A stretch of 26,532 bases of DNA from Oxalobacteraceae bacterium UBA6704 (GTDB lineage: Bacteria; Pseudomonadota; Gammaproteobacteria; Burkholderiales; Burkholderiaceae_D). Below are positions 8,409 through 16,032 of the stretch, piece after piece. The stretch spans positions 28,677 through 55,208 of the forward strand of contig DKJA01000002.1 in NCBI GenBank assembly GCA_002454505.1. Reading direction: 5' to 3'. Made by a program: the position numbers and the translations under genes. Under the pieces are notes generated by a model that made no database searches, was not told the origin of the DNA, and saw nothing but the letters and a program-made list of their open reading frames with translations. Positions within the stretch are counted from its first letter, which is position 1. The number at the start of each line of letters is the position of its first letter.

Positions 8409-9320
8409 ATGGACTTAAAGCGATTGAAATACTTTTGTGCGGTCATCGAGCATGGAGGAATAAACAAAGCAGCTCACATCCTGAACATAGCGCAACCGCC
8501 GCTCAGCAAGCGGATTCAGGAACTGGAAGAAGAATTGCAGATATCGCTGTTCCACCGGAATGACAGGAAACTCGAACCAACCGTCGCCGGCATGTATTTA
8601 TTCGAAAGAACCTGCTCCATCCTGCAAGAAATCGACGATGCCGTAAAAACCGCGCAATCGATCGCCATCTCCCATCCCCGACAGGTGAAAATTGGCATCA
8701 CCCACCTGTTCCAGAAGTTTTTCAACAGCCTGATCGTCGAAATCATCAACCGCAACAACGGCATCGAATTCGCCGTCTCCATCGCCGACTCCAGCCAGCT
8801 CGAGCAGCAGCTTCAGAAAGGCGAAATCGACATTGCCCTGGTCCAGCGTCCGCATCTGACTGACGGTTACGCCTGCACGCCGCTGGCATCCATAGGGCTG
8901 GTCGCACAGATTGGTGCCGGGATCGATATAGCGAAGGATCGAAAGAGTATATCGCTGGCAGAGCTGGGTGCGCATCCGCTGATTTTGATAAAGCGGAATG
9001 CGGGGCAGGGATCGTATGAGGCGCTGGTTCAGCAATTCCAGGTGTTAGGCATCACACCCAATATCATCATGGGGATTTCTCAGCCGGCCAGTATTGTTTC
9101 GTTGATTGATTCGGGGGTGCATGCCATTAGCATTCTGCCGAGAACGGAGATTGATGCCGGGGAGTTGAAGACCAGTACTGTCATGGAGATTACTGGTGCT
9201 GAGGATGTGTTTTTTCCGGCTGCTGTGATGTTGAAAAAATCCTCGCCCATTGATGAGGTTATGGAGGTAATTACTGATGTTTATCCGTCAATCGACAACA
9301 TGGCTGTATCGGGCTTTTGA
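8409..9320 (+). CDS. LysR-family regulator of the decarboxylase operon
   Basis: A 303-residue LysR protein beginning MDLKRLKYFCAVIEHGGINK, with the helix-turn-helix in residues about 1-60 (AAHILNIAQPPLSKRIQELE) and an effector domain after about residue 90. Two in-frame ATGs exist, at 8397 and 8409. The second is preferred because GGGAAA lies about 6 bases upstream and the protein then starts in the usual LysR way. It diverges from the UbiD-family operon and most likely controls it in response to an aromatic acid. Its composition is less GC-rich than the operon it faces, and its 3' end overlaps a relic reading frame on the other strand. Confidence 0.9.
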   Translation: MDLKRLKYFCAVIEHGGINKAAHILNIAQPPLSKRIQELEEELQISLFHRNDRKLEPTVAGMYLFERTCSILQEIDDAVKTAQSIAISHPRQVKIGITHLFQKFFNSLIVEIINRNNGIEFAVSIADSSQLEQQLQKGEIDIALVQRPHLTDGYACTPLASIGLVAQIGAGIDIAKDRKSISLAELGAHPLILIKRNAGQGSYEALVQQFQVLGITPNIIMGISQPASIVSLIDSGVHAISILPRTEIDAGELKTSTVMEITGAEDVFFPAAVMLKKSSPIDEVMEVITDVYPSIDNMAVSGF

Positions 9321-9525
9321 TGGCGCTTGCAAAGCTTCCTGACCAAACTACCCGATGGCGCGCCCGCTTGATAATGTAACTATCTACGTGCATCTGGACT
9401 GGCACCAGTTTGAAGTCGTCGACGCCTTTTCTTTGCCAATAGCGCAAGCTCTCCGTATCCCCCTTGATACCCCTATAAAACGCGTAAAAAGCCGTGTTTA
9501 ATTCGGACTTCTGCAGGAAAAACTC
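9271..9525 (-). pseudogene. Relic reading frame of an unrecognised gene
   Basis: The minus strand is open for 85 codons from just after a TAG at 9528-9526 down to a TAA at 9271, but has no start codon. The part outside the LysR gene (about 9325-9525) reads like genuine protein, including AFYAFYRGIKGDTESLRYWQ and VPVQMHVDSYIIKRARHRVV. This suggests the 3' remnant of a gene whose 5' part is gone. It lies at the transition from GC-rich core to AT-rich island DNA, so it may mark an insertion or deletion edge. The family is not recognised. Base composition alone could also give this open frame. Confidence 0.35.
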
Positions 9526-9687
9526 CTAGGTTATTTTTGCTTTATAGCGATGAATTTCAATAGCGCGCGCACGTGGCACGGCTTAACTTATATAATTTCG
9601 CCCTTAGACAATTTTGCGATTTGATGTTCCATGTTAGTTTTTAATCTAATGAGGCAGACAAGGTCTACTTAAAAAAAGATTAATTCA
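9526..9687. other. AT-rich intergenic DNA at the island edge
   Basis: Only AT-rich sequence with scattered poly-A and poly-T runs is seen here between the relic frame and the 353-residue gene. There is no gene, no clear hairpin terminator and no direct repeat. It marks the change to low-GC foreign-style sequence. Confidence 0.5.
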
Positions 9688-10749
9688 CTATTTCAATCGA
9701 GGGAGAGTTAACGATTCGTCAATATTTGTCGGAACCGGGCCCAAAAGTTGCTGCGGACCAGATCCGGTAAGAAGTCCCTTACTAATTTCTGACCCGACTG
9801 AGATATTCTTTTCATTGATGACTACACTCGATTGGCCATCCAGTATGTCCGAAAGGCCTTTCGCGATTGCCACAGCTGATTTCCCGATATGTGCTTTCAT
9901 ATCGGATGTGTCCACTCCTGCCTCTGTGAGGCGTTCCGTAAGCTTGAGAAGCGACTCTATTGCCTCGACCTTCCTGGGAACCGAAGCAATTTTTCCTTCG
10001 GATGTATAACTTCTGAAAATCCAAGAGGCAGTCTGCTCTAGGAATTTTGTCATCATTTCCACAATTCTCGATTCACCGAAAATTTTTACCCATAGACTTC
10101 CCGATTCAATTTTTGAGATACGAAGTGGATGAGTGCTTTCAGAAACAGAAAATAACATGCAAAGTTCCGAATATATATTTTGAATAGCCAGTAACCTATG
10201 TGCAAAACTTACAAGATCTAGGTGTCCAGATAGCAGAAGGGCAAGCGGGGCTTCTGAGCTATTGGGGATGTCATATGCGCCAGTTGATTCCTCAAACCAT
10301 TGAAGGGTATGGAAAATCGTCGCAACTTTGGTATGAAGGATCTTCGCTGCAAGGAATAACGGAAGGGCGTTTTCGCCGGTTTGATTAGAGAGAAATTCAT
10401 TGTAAAGCGACGCTAATTCTTCTATGCCAGTATTCAAATCGGAGATTAAGTTATCATTTTTAACATCTAGTGACCGAATTCGAGAAATGGCAACCTGAAA
10501 ATTTTCTAACGCTTTGAAAAATTTTCGTGTGTTGATCAACGCCGTCGTTTGCCGGGCATTGGCTAAATGATTGTGAATTTGATTTGCCGACGAAGCTAGC
10601 GAGCCTCCACCTGTTGCCAAACCTGGCAGGTATGATTCCATATCCACTGCGGCTCTTGCTAGCGCCGACAGAGCGGCTATAAATGGCTGATAACTCTCCA
10701 TTTCAGCGAAAAGTGACTTGATGCTATCCTGAATTTCGAATGTATGCAT
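9688..10749 (-). CDS. Hypothetical protein (353 aa), defence-island neighbour
   Basis: A 353-residue, mostly helical and probably cytoplasmic protein that is not recognised. No signal peptide or clear membrane helix is visible. The middle part contains HPLRISKIESGSLWVKIFGE, a beta-rich turn between two helical regions. The C-terminal third is helical (VEAIESLLKLTERLTEAGVD) and ends in a low-complexity tail. The start ATG at 10749 has a weak AGG about 9 bases upstream. Its AT-rich codon use matches the TIR/macro pair 300 bp upstream on the same strand and differs from the chromosome. It could be an accessory part of that system, or an unrelated island gene; the gap argues against tight coupling. 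Confidence 0.75.
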   Translation of the reverse strand: MHTFEIQDSIKSLFAEMESYQPFIAALSALARAAVDMESYLPGLATGGGSLASSANQIHNHLANARQTTALINTRKFFKALENFQVAISRIRSLDVKNDNLISDLNTGIEELASLYNEFLSNQTGENALPLFLAAKILHTKVATIFHTLQWFEESTGAYDIPNSSEAPLALLLSGHLDLVSFAHRLLAIQNIYSELCMLFSVSESTHPLRISKIESGSLWVKIFGESRIVEMMTKFLEQTASWIFRSYTSEGKIASVPRKVEAIESLLKLTERLTEAGVDTSDMKAHIGKSAVAIAKGLSDILDGQSSVVINEKNISVGSEISKGLLTGSGPQQLLGPVPTNIDESLTLPRLK

Positions 10750-11048
10750 GAATAGATATACCTGTCGAGTTAGCAGTCTTAATGGATCTTATCGAAATGG
10801 AATTGGAATTGATTGGCGCGAGCCTCGCTAGGAAGGGGAGTACCCAGCTCAAATAAATCTTAACATTGCCCCCCTTCAACCGGTTGCCGACATTTAATGC
10901 GTATGTCGTATAGTCTCAACGTTCAGGACAACCGGCATTCAGTGAATTTATTATTCGGTCCTATATATGAAATTTAGGCGATTCTTTAATATTAGCCCAA
11001 TTTTGCGACACCATCGATAATGAAATTTTAAGATTCTCGCCTATTTTC
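10750..11048. other. Intergenic region between the macro gene and the 353-aa gene
   Basis: A gap of 299 bp, AT-rich, with no credible gene. Downstream of the macro gene, AGGCGA (11037-11042 region on the minus strand) and a distant TCGCCT form a loose inverted repeat without a T-tract, so no confident terminator is called. The 353-residue gene probably has its own promoter here, but no convincing -35/-10 pair was found. Confidence 0.4.
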
Positions 11049-11927
11049 TTAGGCATGTAGGCTTTGCCCAAGGTAATCTCGCACTTGAAACAAGTTCAGC
11101 GAAAATTTCGAGGCATCTTCTGGACGCACGACAATTATTAATTTATTTGAAAATGCACGCTCACTACAAGCATCTGTAAAAGATTGGGCAATACGCTCAA
11201 TCATCTTCTTCCGGGGATATGCAACCCTGCCACGACCAGTTCCCATTAATGGCATCACAATATCACCTACCTCAGCTTTAGACGCCAAGTTTATCCAAAG
11301 TTTTTCAAGCGCTTGATCGACCATTTTTAGATCAGAGTAAGCGTTCCGATTCTCATCCATGTGAGACATAGCCACAAGGTAAAAGTTTTTGCTGTGGTTG
11401 CTCACACGTGCCACAGTGCCTATCGGATACTCTTTCTTCTTTCCAGGACGGTTCTCATTGATGATGAAATTCTCACCATTCAGTGAAATATCAATTTGCC
11501 GATCTATCTCAATAGTTTGTCCATTGAAGTAATTAGTGGCTAGCTGGCCTTGCAAACTGCTAACAGCAATTAGCCCTGATGCCATATCGGTATCAAAGGT
11601 CGAGCTTGTACTTATAATTACTTCGCCGGAAACTTTGAAAAGATCGCCAATGAGGACTTCGATCGCAAAATCTTTATTAGGTACCTTGTAGATGACCCGG
11701 GACAGCGGCCTACGTGTAGAAAATACATAGGCCAGCGCTAGCAAGACTAGAATGATTAAGCCATAATAGCTATACCGATCCTTCTTATATATATTAAAAG
11801 CATCTCCTAAATCGACGCAAAGGTAAAGTATACCTAACACGCCAAAGAATTTTCCGATTGCTTCGCCAGAAAAAAGCGCATAACGCCAATATGCTCGCGT
11901 TATTATCGACTCAAAAAAATATTTCAC
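11049..11927 (-). CDS. thsA: TM-macro effector, ThsA-like (type II Thoeris)
   Basis: A 292-residue protein with two N-terminal membrane helices (about residues 22-40 and 54-70). A macro-like domain (DUF6430 type) follows at about residues 85-275, containing IGDLF at 93, STSSTFDTDM at 106 and the ligand-loop motif MPLMGTGRGR at 225. This TM-macro layout is the effector of type II Thoeris, where the macro domain senses a nucleotide signal made by the partner TIR protein and the membrane part then harms the cell. The start is GTG at 11927, overlapping the TIR gene stop by 4 bp (GTGA), so the two are translationally coupled. The family assignment rests on domain layout and pairing, not on a search. 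Confidence 0.8.
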   Translation of the reverse strand: MKYFFESIITRAYWRYALFSGEAIGKFFGVLGILYLCVDLGDAFNIYKKDRYSYYGLIILVLLALAYVFSTRRPLSRVIYKVPNKDFAIEVLIGDLFKVSGEVIISTSSTFDTDMASGLIAVSSLQGQLATNYFNGQTIEIDRQIDISLNGENFIINENRPGKKKEYPIGTVARVSNHSKNFYLVAMSHMDENRNAYSDLKMVDQALEKLWINLASKAEVGDIVMPLMGTGRGRVAYPRKKMIERIAQSFTDACSERAFSNKLIIVVRPEDASKFSLNLFQVRDYLGQSLHA

Positions 11928-12424
11928 AGCCCCAGCCTCGTATAGACACTTTGATTGTAGTAGTAGTCGCCATTCTTTCCTTCTTTTCGAAGGCGTAAAA
12001 ATTCTGAAGCCCAGTTTTCCAAAGCATATTCAATAATTAAATGCTTAAATGGTACATAAATAACTAATTCATTTTTTATTGCTGGCGGGCATCGATTATC
12101 AATAGTTCGAGACCCATTTATATTTACTCCAACAATGGGGAGGCCTAATTTTAACGCGACCTCAAGTTCCCATTTCACAAATTTCGTTAAGTATCTGGTA
12201 TTCTCGCCAATCAAAATGATCAGTAATTTTGAGCTGGAAAATCGCTCGCGAAGCAGACGCTTTATACTTTCTTCTTGACTCGAATCTCGCGCCGTATTCA
12301 AATCATGGGCATTATGGAAATTCAGAGAAAATCCGTCATTTGCCTTCCAAGCTGTCATTAGTCGATAATAGTGCATGTCGTTATCGCCGTCGAACGCAAT
12401 ATACGTCTTGTTACGGTAACCCAT
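11924..12424 (-). CDS. thsB: TIR-like signalling protein, ThsB-like (type II Thoeris)
   Basis: A 166-residue protein with a DUF1863/TIR-like fold. It opens with KTYIAFDGDNDMHYYRLMTA, the usual first strand of Thoeris ThsB proteins. It continues with SSKLLIILIGENTRYLTKF and KWELEVALKLGLPIVGVNIN, where Glu86 occupies the expected catalytic glutamate position of NAD-consuming TIR domains. GSRTIDNRCPPAIK follows. ThsB senses infection and makes an ADP-ribose-derived messenger that activates ThsA. The ATG at 12424 has a perfect AGGAG 6 bases upstream, and a good promoter lies at 12458-12486. It is the first gene of the two-gene operon. Confidence 0.85.
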   Translation of the reverse strand: MGYRNKTYIAFDGDNDMHYYRLMTAWKANDGFSLNFHNAHDLNTARDSSQEESIKRLLRERFSSSKLLIILIGENTRYLTKFVKWELEVALKLGLPIVGVNINGSRTIDNRCPPAIKNELVIYVPFKHLIIEYALENWASEFLRLRKEGKNGDYYYNQSVYTRLGL

Positions 12425-12457
12425 TGTAATCTCCTATCTCCAATCGTTCCTAGAAGA

Positions 12458-12486
12458 ATTATATTTTAAACCTACATTAGTGCTAA
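12458..12486 (-). promoter_or_regulatory. Sigma-70-like promoter of the TIR/macro operon
   Basis: On the minus strand, TTAGCA (12486-12481) and a perfect TATAAT (12463-12458) are 17 bp apart and end 33 bp upstream of the TIR start codon. The -35 box matches TTGACA at 4 of 6 positions. No operator-like dyad is visible, which fits constitutive low-level expression. Confidence 0.6.
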
Positions 12487-13225
12487 ATTAGAGAAAATTT
12501 GAAATTTTTTTTACTAATGGAAGCCGCCTGAACTCTGCTTTGCTTGACGGCCGCACCGCTGAGGTCCGTTTTTTGCGTTGCGCTGCTTTAAAGCTCAAGA
12601 TCCTATCCGTTCTCAGCAAGTATGCCCACGCTAAGGGATTTTCGATATTTTTCAGTGTTCGCCGGATGTTTTTTGGGTGCGATATGGATCGCAATGTTCG
12701 TCTGATACAAGGGAAAAAGTATGTTGAAATGTTAGTTTTATCCTGCATCGAGGTCGTCGTGAAAATGCCACACTCTAGCAAATTACTGTTCTTTGGGGCC
12801 TGTCAGCTTTTCATTATGGAAGAGGTTATGAAATAATACAGAATAGAATATTCCATGAATATCGATGTTGCTGCTTAAAAGCGATCGAGGAAGAAACCGT
12901 CTCTATTTGCTTGTCGAACTGATGGATTGATAGTTTTCATAATTCACGATCAAAGATTCGGACTCCATCCTTCGAGAGAGAGGCATGGTTCACTGCCACT
13001 TAGATCTGACATTCATGTCTTCTTTCGCTCAAACTGTGAACACCTGCTAGAGTTTTTATTGATCTGGGTAGAACAAAGCAAATCGGCAAAAAGCCCATGT
13101 GGCCAGATCATGGCACACATGGGCTGCTACATCATTGGCTGTTTGACGCTGTTTATTGCGCCATTGTTTGACGAACTTAGTTCTTAGTTAAAAAATATCT
13201 GCAATTGACAACGTAATTCGATGCC
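12487..13225. other. Long non-coding stretch upstream of the TIR gene
   Basis: About 740 bp without a credible gene. Open frames near 12488-12836 (both strands) and 12927-13187 have no ribosome sites and no protein-like pattern. The only structured element is the hairpin at 13092-13125. The right edge abuts the target duplication of the Tn7-like element, so the rightmost part is the original DNA downstream of glmS. Confidence 0.5.
13087..13125 (-). terminator. Probable original glmS terminator, displaced by the Tn7-like element
   Basis: Perfect 10-bp arms AGCCCATGTG (13092-13101) and CACATGGGCT (13116-13125) extend inward as GCCA/TGGC with one bulged base. On the minus strand the stem is followed directly by TTTTT. 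Without the 5.1-kb insertion it would lie about 130 bp downstream of the glmS stop codon on the same strand, the expected place for a glmS terminator. Confidence 0.6.
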
Positions 13226-13230
13226 TTCAC
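13226..13230. repeat. Left target-site duplication TTCAC
   Basis: TTCAC directly precedes the left terminal TGTG of the Tn7-like element and is identical to 18379-18383 on the other side. A length of 5 bp is the Tn7-family value. Confidence 0.9.
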
Positions 13231-13257
13231 TGTGGTCAACTAATAAAGTCTGACACA
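13231..13257 (+). repeat. Left terminal inverted repeat with transposase site L1
   Basis: It begins TGTGGTCAAC and ends with the core AATAAAGTCTGACACA (13242-13257). It matches the right terminal repeat at 23 of 27 positions; the mismatches are at positions 5, 6, 8 and 11. Confidence 0.9.
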
Positions 13258-13310
13258 GCTCGACTATATTAATCAATAACTTAAAGATTGCAGCTGCACG
13301 TCTCAACAAA

Positions 13311-13326
13311 AATAAAGTATGACACA
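13311..13326 (+). repeat. Putative TnsB-type binding site L2
   Basis: AATAAAGTATGACACA differs from the terminal core by one base, in the same inward orientation, 69 bp from L1. Spread-out sites are typical of a Tn7 left end. Confidence 0.8.
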
Positions 13327-13364
13327 AAGGTCGGCTCAGCAGTTAAGGAAGATATTCTTGCACT

Positions 13365-13380
13365 AATAAAGATTGACACA
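13365..13380 (+). repeat. Putative TnsB-type binding site L3
   Basis: AATAAAGATTGACACA is the third inward-facing copy, 54 bp from L2, with two differences from the terminal core. Confidence 0.75.
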
Positions 13381-13574
13381 ACTTTTGCCCCACAAGCCGT
13401 TCTACTGCCGGCTCATTACCCGGTTGAACAACTGCAGCTAGTCAACGCAAGCGTTGTCTTGTCGAGCAGAGACTTGGCAGGTCCTTCAGGTAGCACTTTG
13501 TGCTGGGCTCCAGATGACTATATCGCTCGGTATCAACTTTCCCGTTGTCTACGTGCAGTGCTGCCGACGACACG
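13381..13574. other. Short cargo-free spacer inside the Tn7-like element
   Basis: Between L3 and the 3' end of the hypothetical gene at 13575 no supported gene or structure is seen. Open frames on the plus strand through here have no ribosome site and no protein-like composition. Confidence 0.4.
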
Positions 13575-14090
13575 TCATGCCGCGCGCATTGAACGAACGG
13601 TCGTTTCCACGTACCCGCCGCCGTCTCGTAACGTAGCAAGTGCGGCTGCGACATCGGAAATTCCTACCGCTACACATAAGTGCAGCTTTCCGTCGCCACG
13701 TGTGCCTTCCACAGTCTTCCAATGGACCCATTTTCCGTCCTGCTGGGTTGGGAGCTTGGATGCTGATTTTTCTGATGTGATTCCAACCAGACGTGGGTCG
13801 GTCGACAGTCGCCAAACGTGGAACTTGACGTTGAAGTTCATCCAATCAAGTTCCCTATGCCGATGGGCATTCACAGCCCCATCTTGCATGTGATCAGCGC
13901 CACGGTTGACACCAGTTCCCCAGGGCCCCGGAGGCGTCAGATCCGCAAACTGGACTTTGACGGATGCGTTGCTGTCAAAGTCCATAACCGCCGGTGTCTC
14001 GGTGCTTTCACTCTCACAGGCAATCTGGTGGACGCCGACGGCCGCGATCAGGAGTTCGAGTACGGCTACCTCCCAGCAGACGACTGACAA
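13575..14090 (-). CDS. Small hypothetical, possibly exported protein
   Basis: This minus-strand frame of up to 171 codons starts at a TTG at 14090. The protein is not recognised. The first 25 residues contain a hydrophobic stretch ending in a cysteine (VLELLIAAVGVHQIAC), reminiscent of a lipoprotein signal but without positive charges and with an imperfect lipobox. The body reads like real protein (GKWVHWKTVEGTRGDGKLHL, LHLCVAVGISDVAAALATLR), and G-starting codons are frequent in this frame. No good ribosome site is visible, and a perfect 14-bp-arm hairpin sits just upstream. The true start could be internal, or the gene could be damaged like its neighbours. A plus-strand frame at 13818-14087 is the main alternative. 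Confidence 0.45.
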   Translation of the reverse strand: MSVVCWEVAVLELLIAAVGVHQIACESESTETPAVMDFDSNASVKVQFADLTPPGPWGTGVNRGADHMQDGAVNAHRHRELDWMNFNVKFHVWRLSTDPRLVGITSEKSASKLPTQQDGKWVHWKTVEGTRGDGKLHLCVAVGISDVAAALATLRDGGGYVETTVRSMRAA

Positions 14091-14094
14091 CGCA

Positions 14095-14126
14095 CAGCAG
14101 ATTGCTGCAGTGGCAGCAATCTGCTG
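14095..14126 (+). terminator. Perfect hairpin, possible terminator or transcription barrier
   Basis: Perfect 14-bp arms starting CAGCAGATTGCTGC surround a 4-base loop (AGTG). There is no T-tract on either side, so intrinsic termination is doubtful. It lies just upstream of the minus-strand hypothetical gene. Confidence 0.4.
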
Positions 14127-14387
14127 TAGCCGAAGTGATTGGCTTCGCGTGCAATTGGACCACTATAGGCTTTACAAAATATTGTCGAATAGGAAATGCC
14201 GGATTACCATCGAGCTTTCTCATGACGGGTCGATGATATGAACCGCTATTTTTCCCCAGAACCGATGCCACAGTGGGATCGGCCACCTGAGCCACGCTAG
14301 GCCTATGGGAATGTCGAAAGTGTTCGGATTAATGCGAAGAAGGGTGTCGCCACGATCAGGCTGCATCTGATCGACGCGGACTGGCTA
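14127..14387. other. Upstream region of the MBL gene, with the likely original start
   Basis: An ATG at 14238 opens the same frame as the MBL gene (MNRYFSPEPMPQWDRPPEPR) and is closed by TAG at 14298-14300. After the TAG the frame continues as protein-like sequence (VRINAKKGVATIRLHLIDAD) into the annotated start at 14388. This suggests a premature amber codon in the original gene. No strong ribosome site precedes either ATG. Confidence 0.5.
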
Positions 14388-15800
14388 ATGCAACGAAGAA
14401 GCGACCCGCTTTTTTCTCTGGACGATCCCGATGGTATGGAGAAAAGCTGGATCAATTGGTTGACCGGACCAGTGGCGCGCCGGGCCGATCCCATGGCGGC
14501 CGTTCCGCTTTCGACGCTGGAAACAGACACGCCATTCGATTTGACTCGGTGGGCCAAGGCGTTGCGCCTGCAGGGGCAGTTTAATGACGATGATGATCGT
14601 ATCGATGCTGTCATTGGCGCGATCCACAAATTATGGTTCTTGGTACGATTCAACGACCTCTCTCTGATGGTGAGAGGTCGCACCGGCATGCTTTACCAAA
14701 GCATCATCGATACCGGCGTGCCAGTCGCGTTCGCCGCCAAAACGGTGGTCGGAAAAACGGCAAAGGCGTTGACGAATCTGTCGTCGATCAGCGGCTGTAC
14801 AGTCCCGAGTTCTTCGGATCTGCAGAGCTTCGTCGCGAGCGCGCGTGCCGATTATCTAGGTGCATTCGACGTCGGCCAAGCTAACGCGGTCGCCTTGTGT
14901 AGGGTCGACTGGTCTAAGCAGCGACCACGTGCCGTATGGCCGTCACTCTACGTCGACGCTGGATTGCCGATCCAGTCGCAATTGCATACGGCACCAATGC
15001 CCATCACACTCTGTTTTGGCCAGTCGCCCAACGTGATTCTCACGCACTGGCACGACGATCACGTCAATGGCTACCGTTGCGTCCCTGCGGGATCACTGTC
15101 CGGATTGGATGTGGACTGGATTGTGCCGGATGGTGGCGTGACGGTTCACCAGAAGACAATCGTAACATCCATCATCGGCAATGGTCGCAAGGTGTATCGC
15201 TTTGCCGCTGGTCAGACCCTGACGGCTGGGCTGCACTCGCATCATACGATTACACTGGTCCGCGGTAGTGGCAGCCAGCCGAACACCCATGGCATCGTCG
15301 CCCAAGTGACCCAGGTGCCCCAAGTGGGAACCGCTCCGCCATACCGAAGCTGGTTGATCGCGGGAGACTGCGACTATAGATACATGCCGCCCCTGCTTCT
15401 GACTGCCGATCTGGCCGCAATGGTCGTGCCGCACCATGGTGGTAACCTGAAAGGTAGCGGCGGCACCGGTGTCCCGGCTGCGTCGATGACATCGACATAT
15501 AAACGACTGATCTATTCCTTTGGCCATGGCAACAGCTATGGCCATCCAACGGCGGGCTGTTACTCGTCCCATCATCTTGCCGGATGGGTTCATCCACCCG
15601 GAGTACCTCCGCTGACAACGAGCGCAAGTGGATACGATGTGTTGACCACGGCAGTCGTTGGAGGGCCAGCACGCTTGAGCGGTGCACTGGTTGGTTGGCA
15701 TCAACCGCCTTCGCAGCACTTTGCAAAATGTGTTCTGCCCTTGGGTGCAGCGCCGCCATATGGCTGTATGACGTGCAGTTGCGCGTTGGATCAGATATGA
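14388..15800 (+). CDS. Metallo-beta-lactamase-fold hydrolase, probably N-terminally damaged
   Basis: The frame encodes 470 residues from the ATG at 14388. The first 155 residues are not recognised. A ComEC-like metallo-beta-lactamase domain follows: YLGAFDVGQANAVAL, then LYVDAGLPI. The metal-binding HWHDDH is at residues 220-225 within ILTHWHDDHVNG, and LIAGDCDY and VVPHHGGNLKG follow. The fold uses two metal ions, usually zinc, for hydrolysis; the substrate is unknown. No ribosome site supports the ATG at 14388, and the homologous-looking frame extends upstream to an ATG at 14238 interrupted by one TAG. The gene is therefore either a pseudogene or expressed in shortened form. It is cargo of the Tn7-like element and is followed by a gene start fused to helicase remnants. 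Confidence 0.7.
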   Translation: MQRRSDPLFSLDDPDGMEKSWINWLTGPVARRADPMAAVPLSTLETDTPFDLTRWAKALRLQGQFNDDDDRIDAVIGAIHKLWFLVRFNDLSLMVRGRTGMLYQSIIDTGVPVAFAAKTVVGKTAKALTNLSSISGCTVPSSSDLQSFVASARADYLGAFDVGQANAVALCRVDWSKQRPRAVWPSLYVDAGLPIQSQLHTAPMPITLCFGQSPNVILTHWHDDHVNGYRCVPAGSLSGLDVDWIVPDGGVTVHQKTIVTSIIGNGRKVYRFAAGQTLTAGLHSHHTITLVRGSGSQPNTHGIVAQVTQVPQVGTAPPYRSWLIAGDCDYRYMPPLLLTADLAAMVVPHHGGNLKGSGGTGVPAASMTSTYKRLIYSFGHGNSYGHPTAGCYSSHHLAGWVHPPGVPPLTTSASGYDVLTTAVVGGPARLSGALVGWHQPPSQHFAKCVLPLGAAPPYGCMTCSCALDQI

Positions 15801-16032
15801 GGCGATTGCAGCCCGAGTGGCTGGCCGGAATCGAAAACCCTTGTACCGCCCTTTGCATCCGGCATTCGACAGTTTGCAGAATAGTGTTTCCATGTTTTGC
15901 ACAAATCTGTTCCTGCACCATGCGGACTCTGCCGTTAGCAACCCCGGCAAGGCAATCCATAAGATTCAGGGGTAGATGATGGGTCGCCGTCCGGACATAC
16001 TGCGCTTCCACCCATTTGCTAAGGAGCACACC
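15801..16032. other. Spacer between the MBL gene and the broken helicase locus
   Basis: An ATG overlapping the MBL stop codon (15797) opens a 60-codon frame rich in Cys and Arg that does not look like a conserved protein. The useful signal here is a strong ribosome site AAGGAG at 16021-16026, six bases before the ATG at 16033. Confidence 0.4.

Noticed and set aside
12488..13187. Small frames on both strands upstream of the TIR gene
   Set aside because: No ribosome sites, mutually overlapping, and sequences without conserved-looking blocks.
13226..13380. Second, older Tn7-like element to the left of the target duplication
   Set aside because: A tandem insertion would place another TGT-starting right end directly at 13225 on the glmS strand; the sequence there (GGCATCG) does not fit.
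13288..13893. Plus-strand 201-codon frame at the left end of the Tn7-like element
   Set aside because: It runs through transposase binding sites and opposite the better-supported minus-strand hypothetical gene.
15797..15979. 60-codon frame overlapping the MBL stop codon
   Set aside because: Despite the ATGA overlap, the Cys/Arg-rich product does not look like a protein and no ribosome site is clear.
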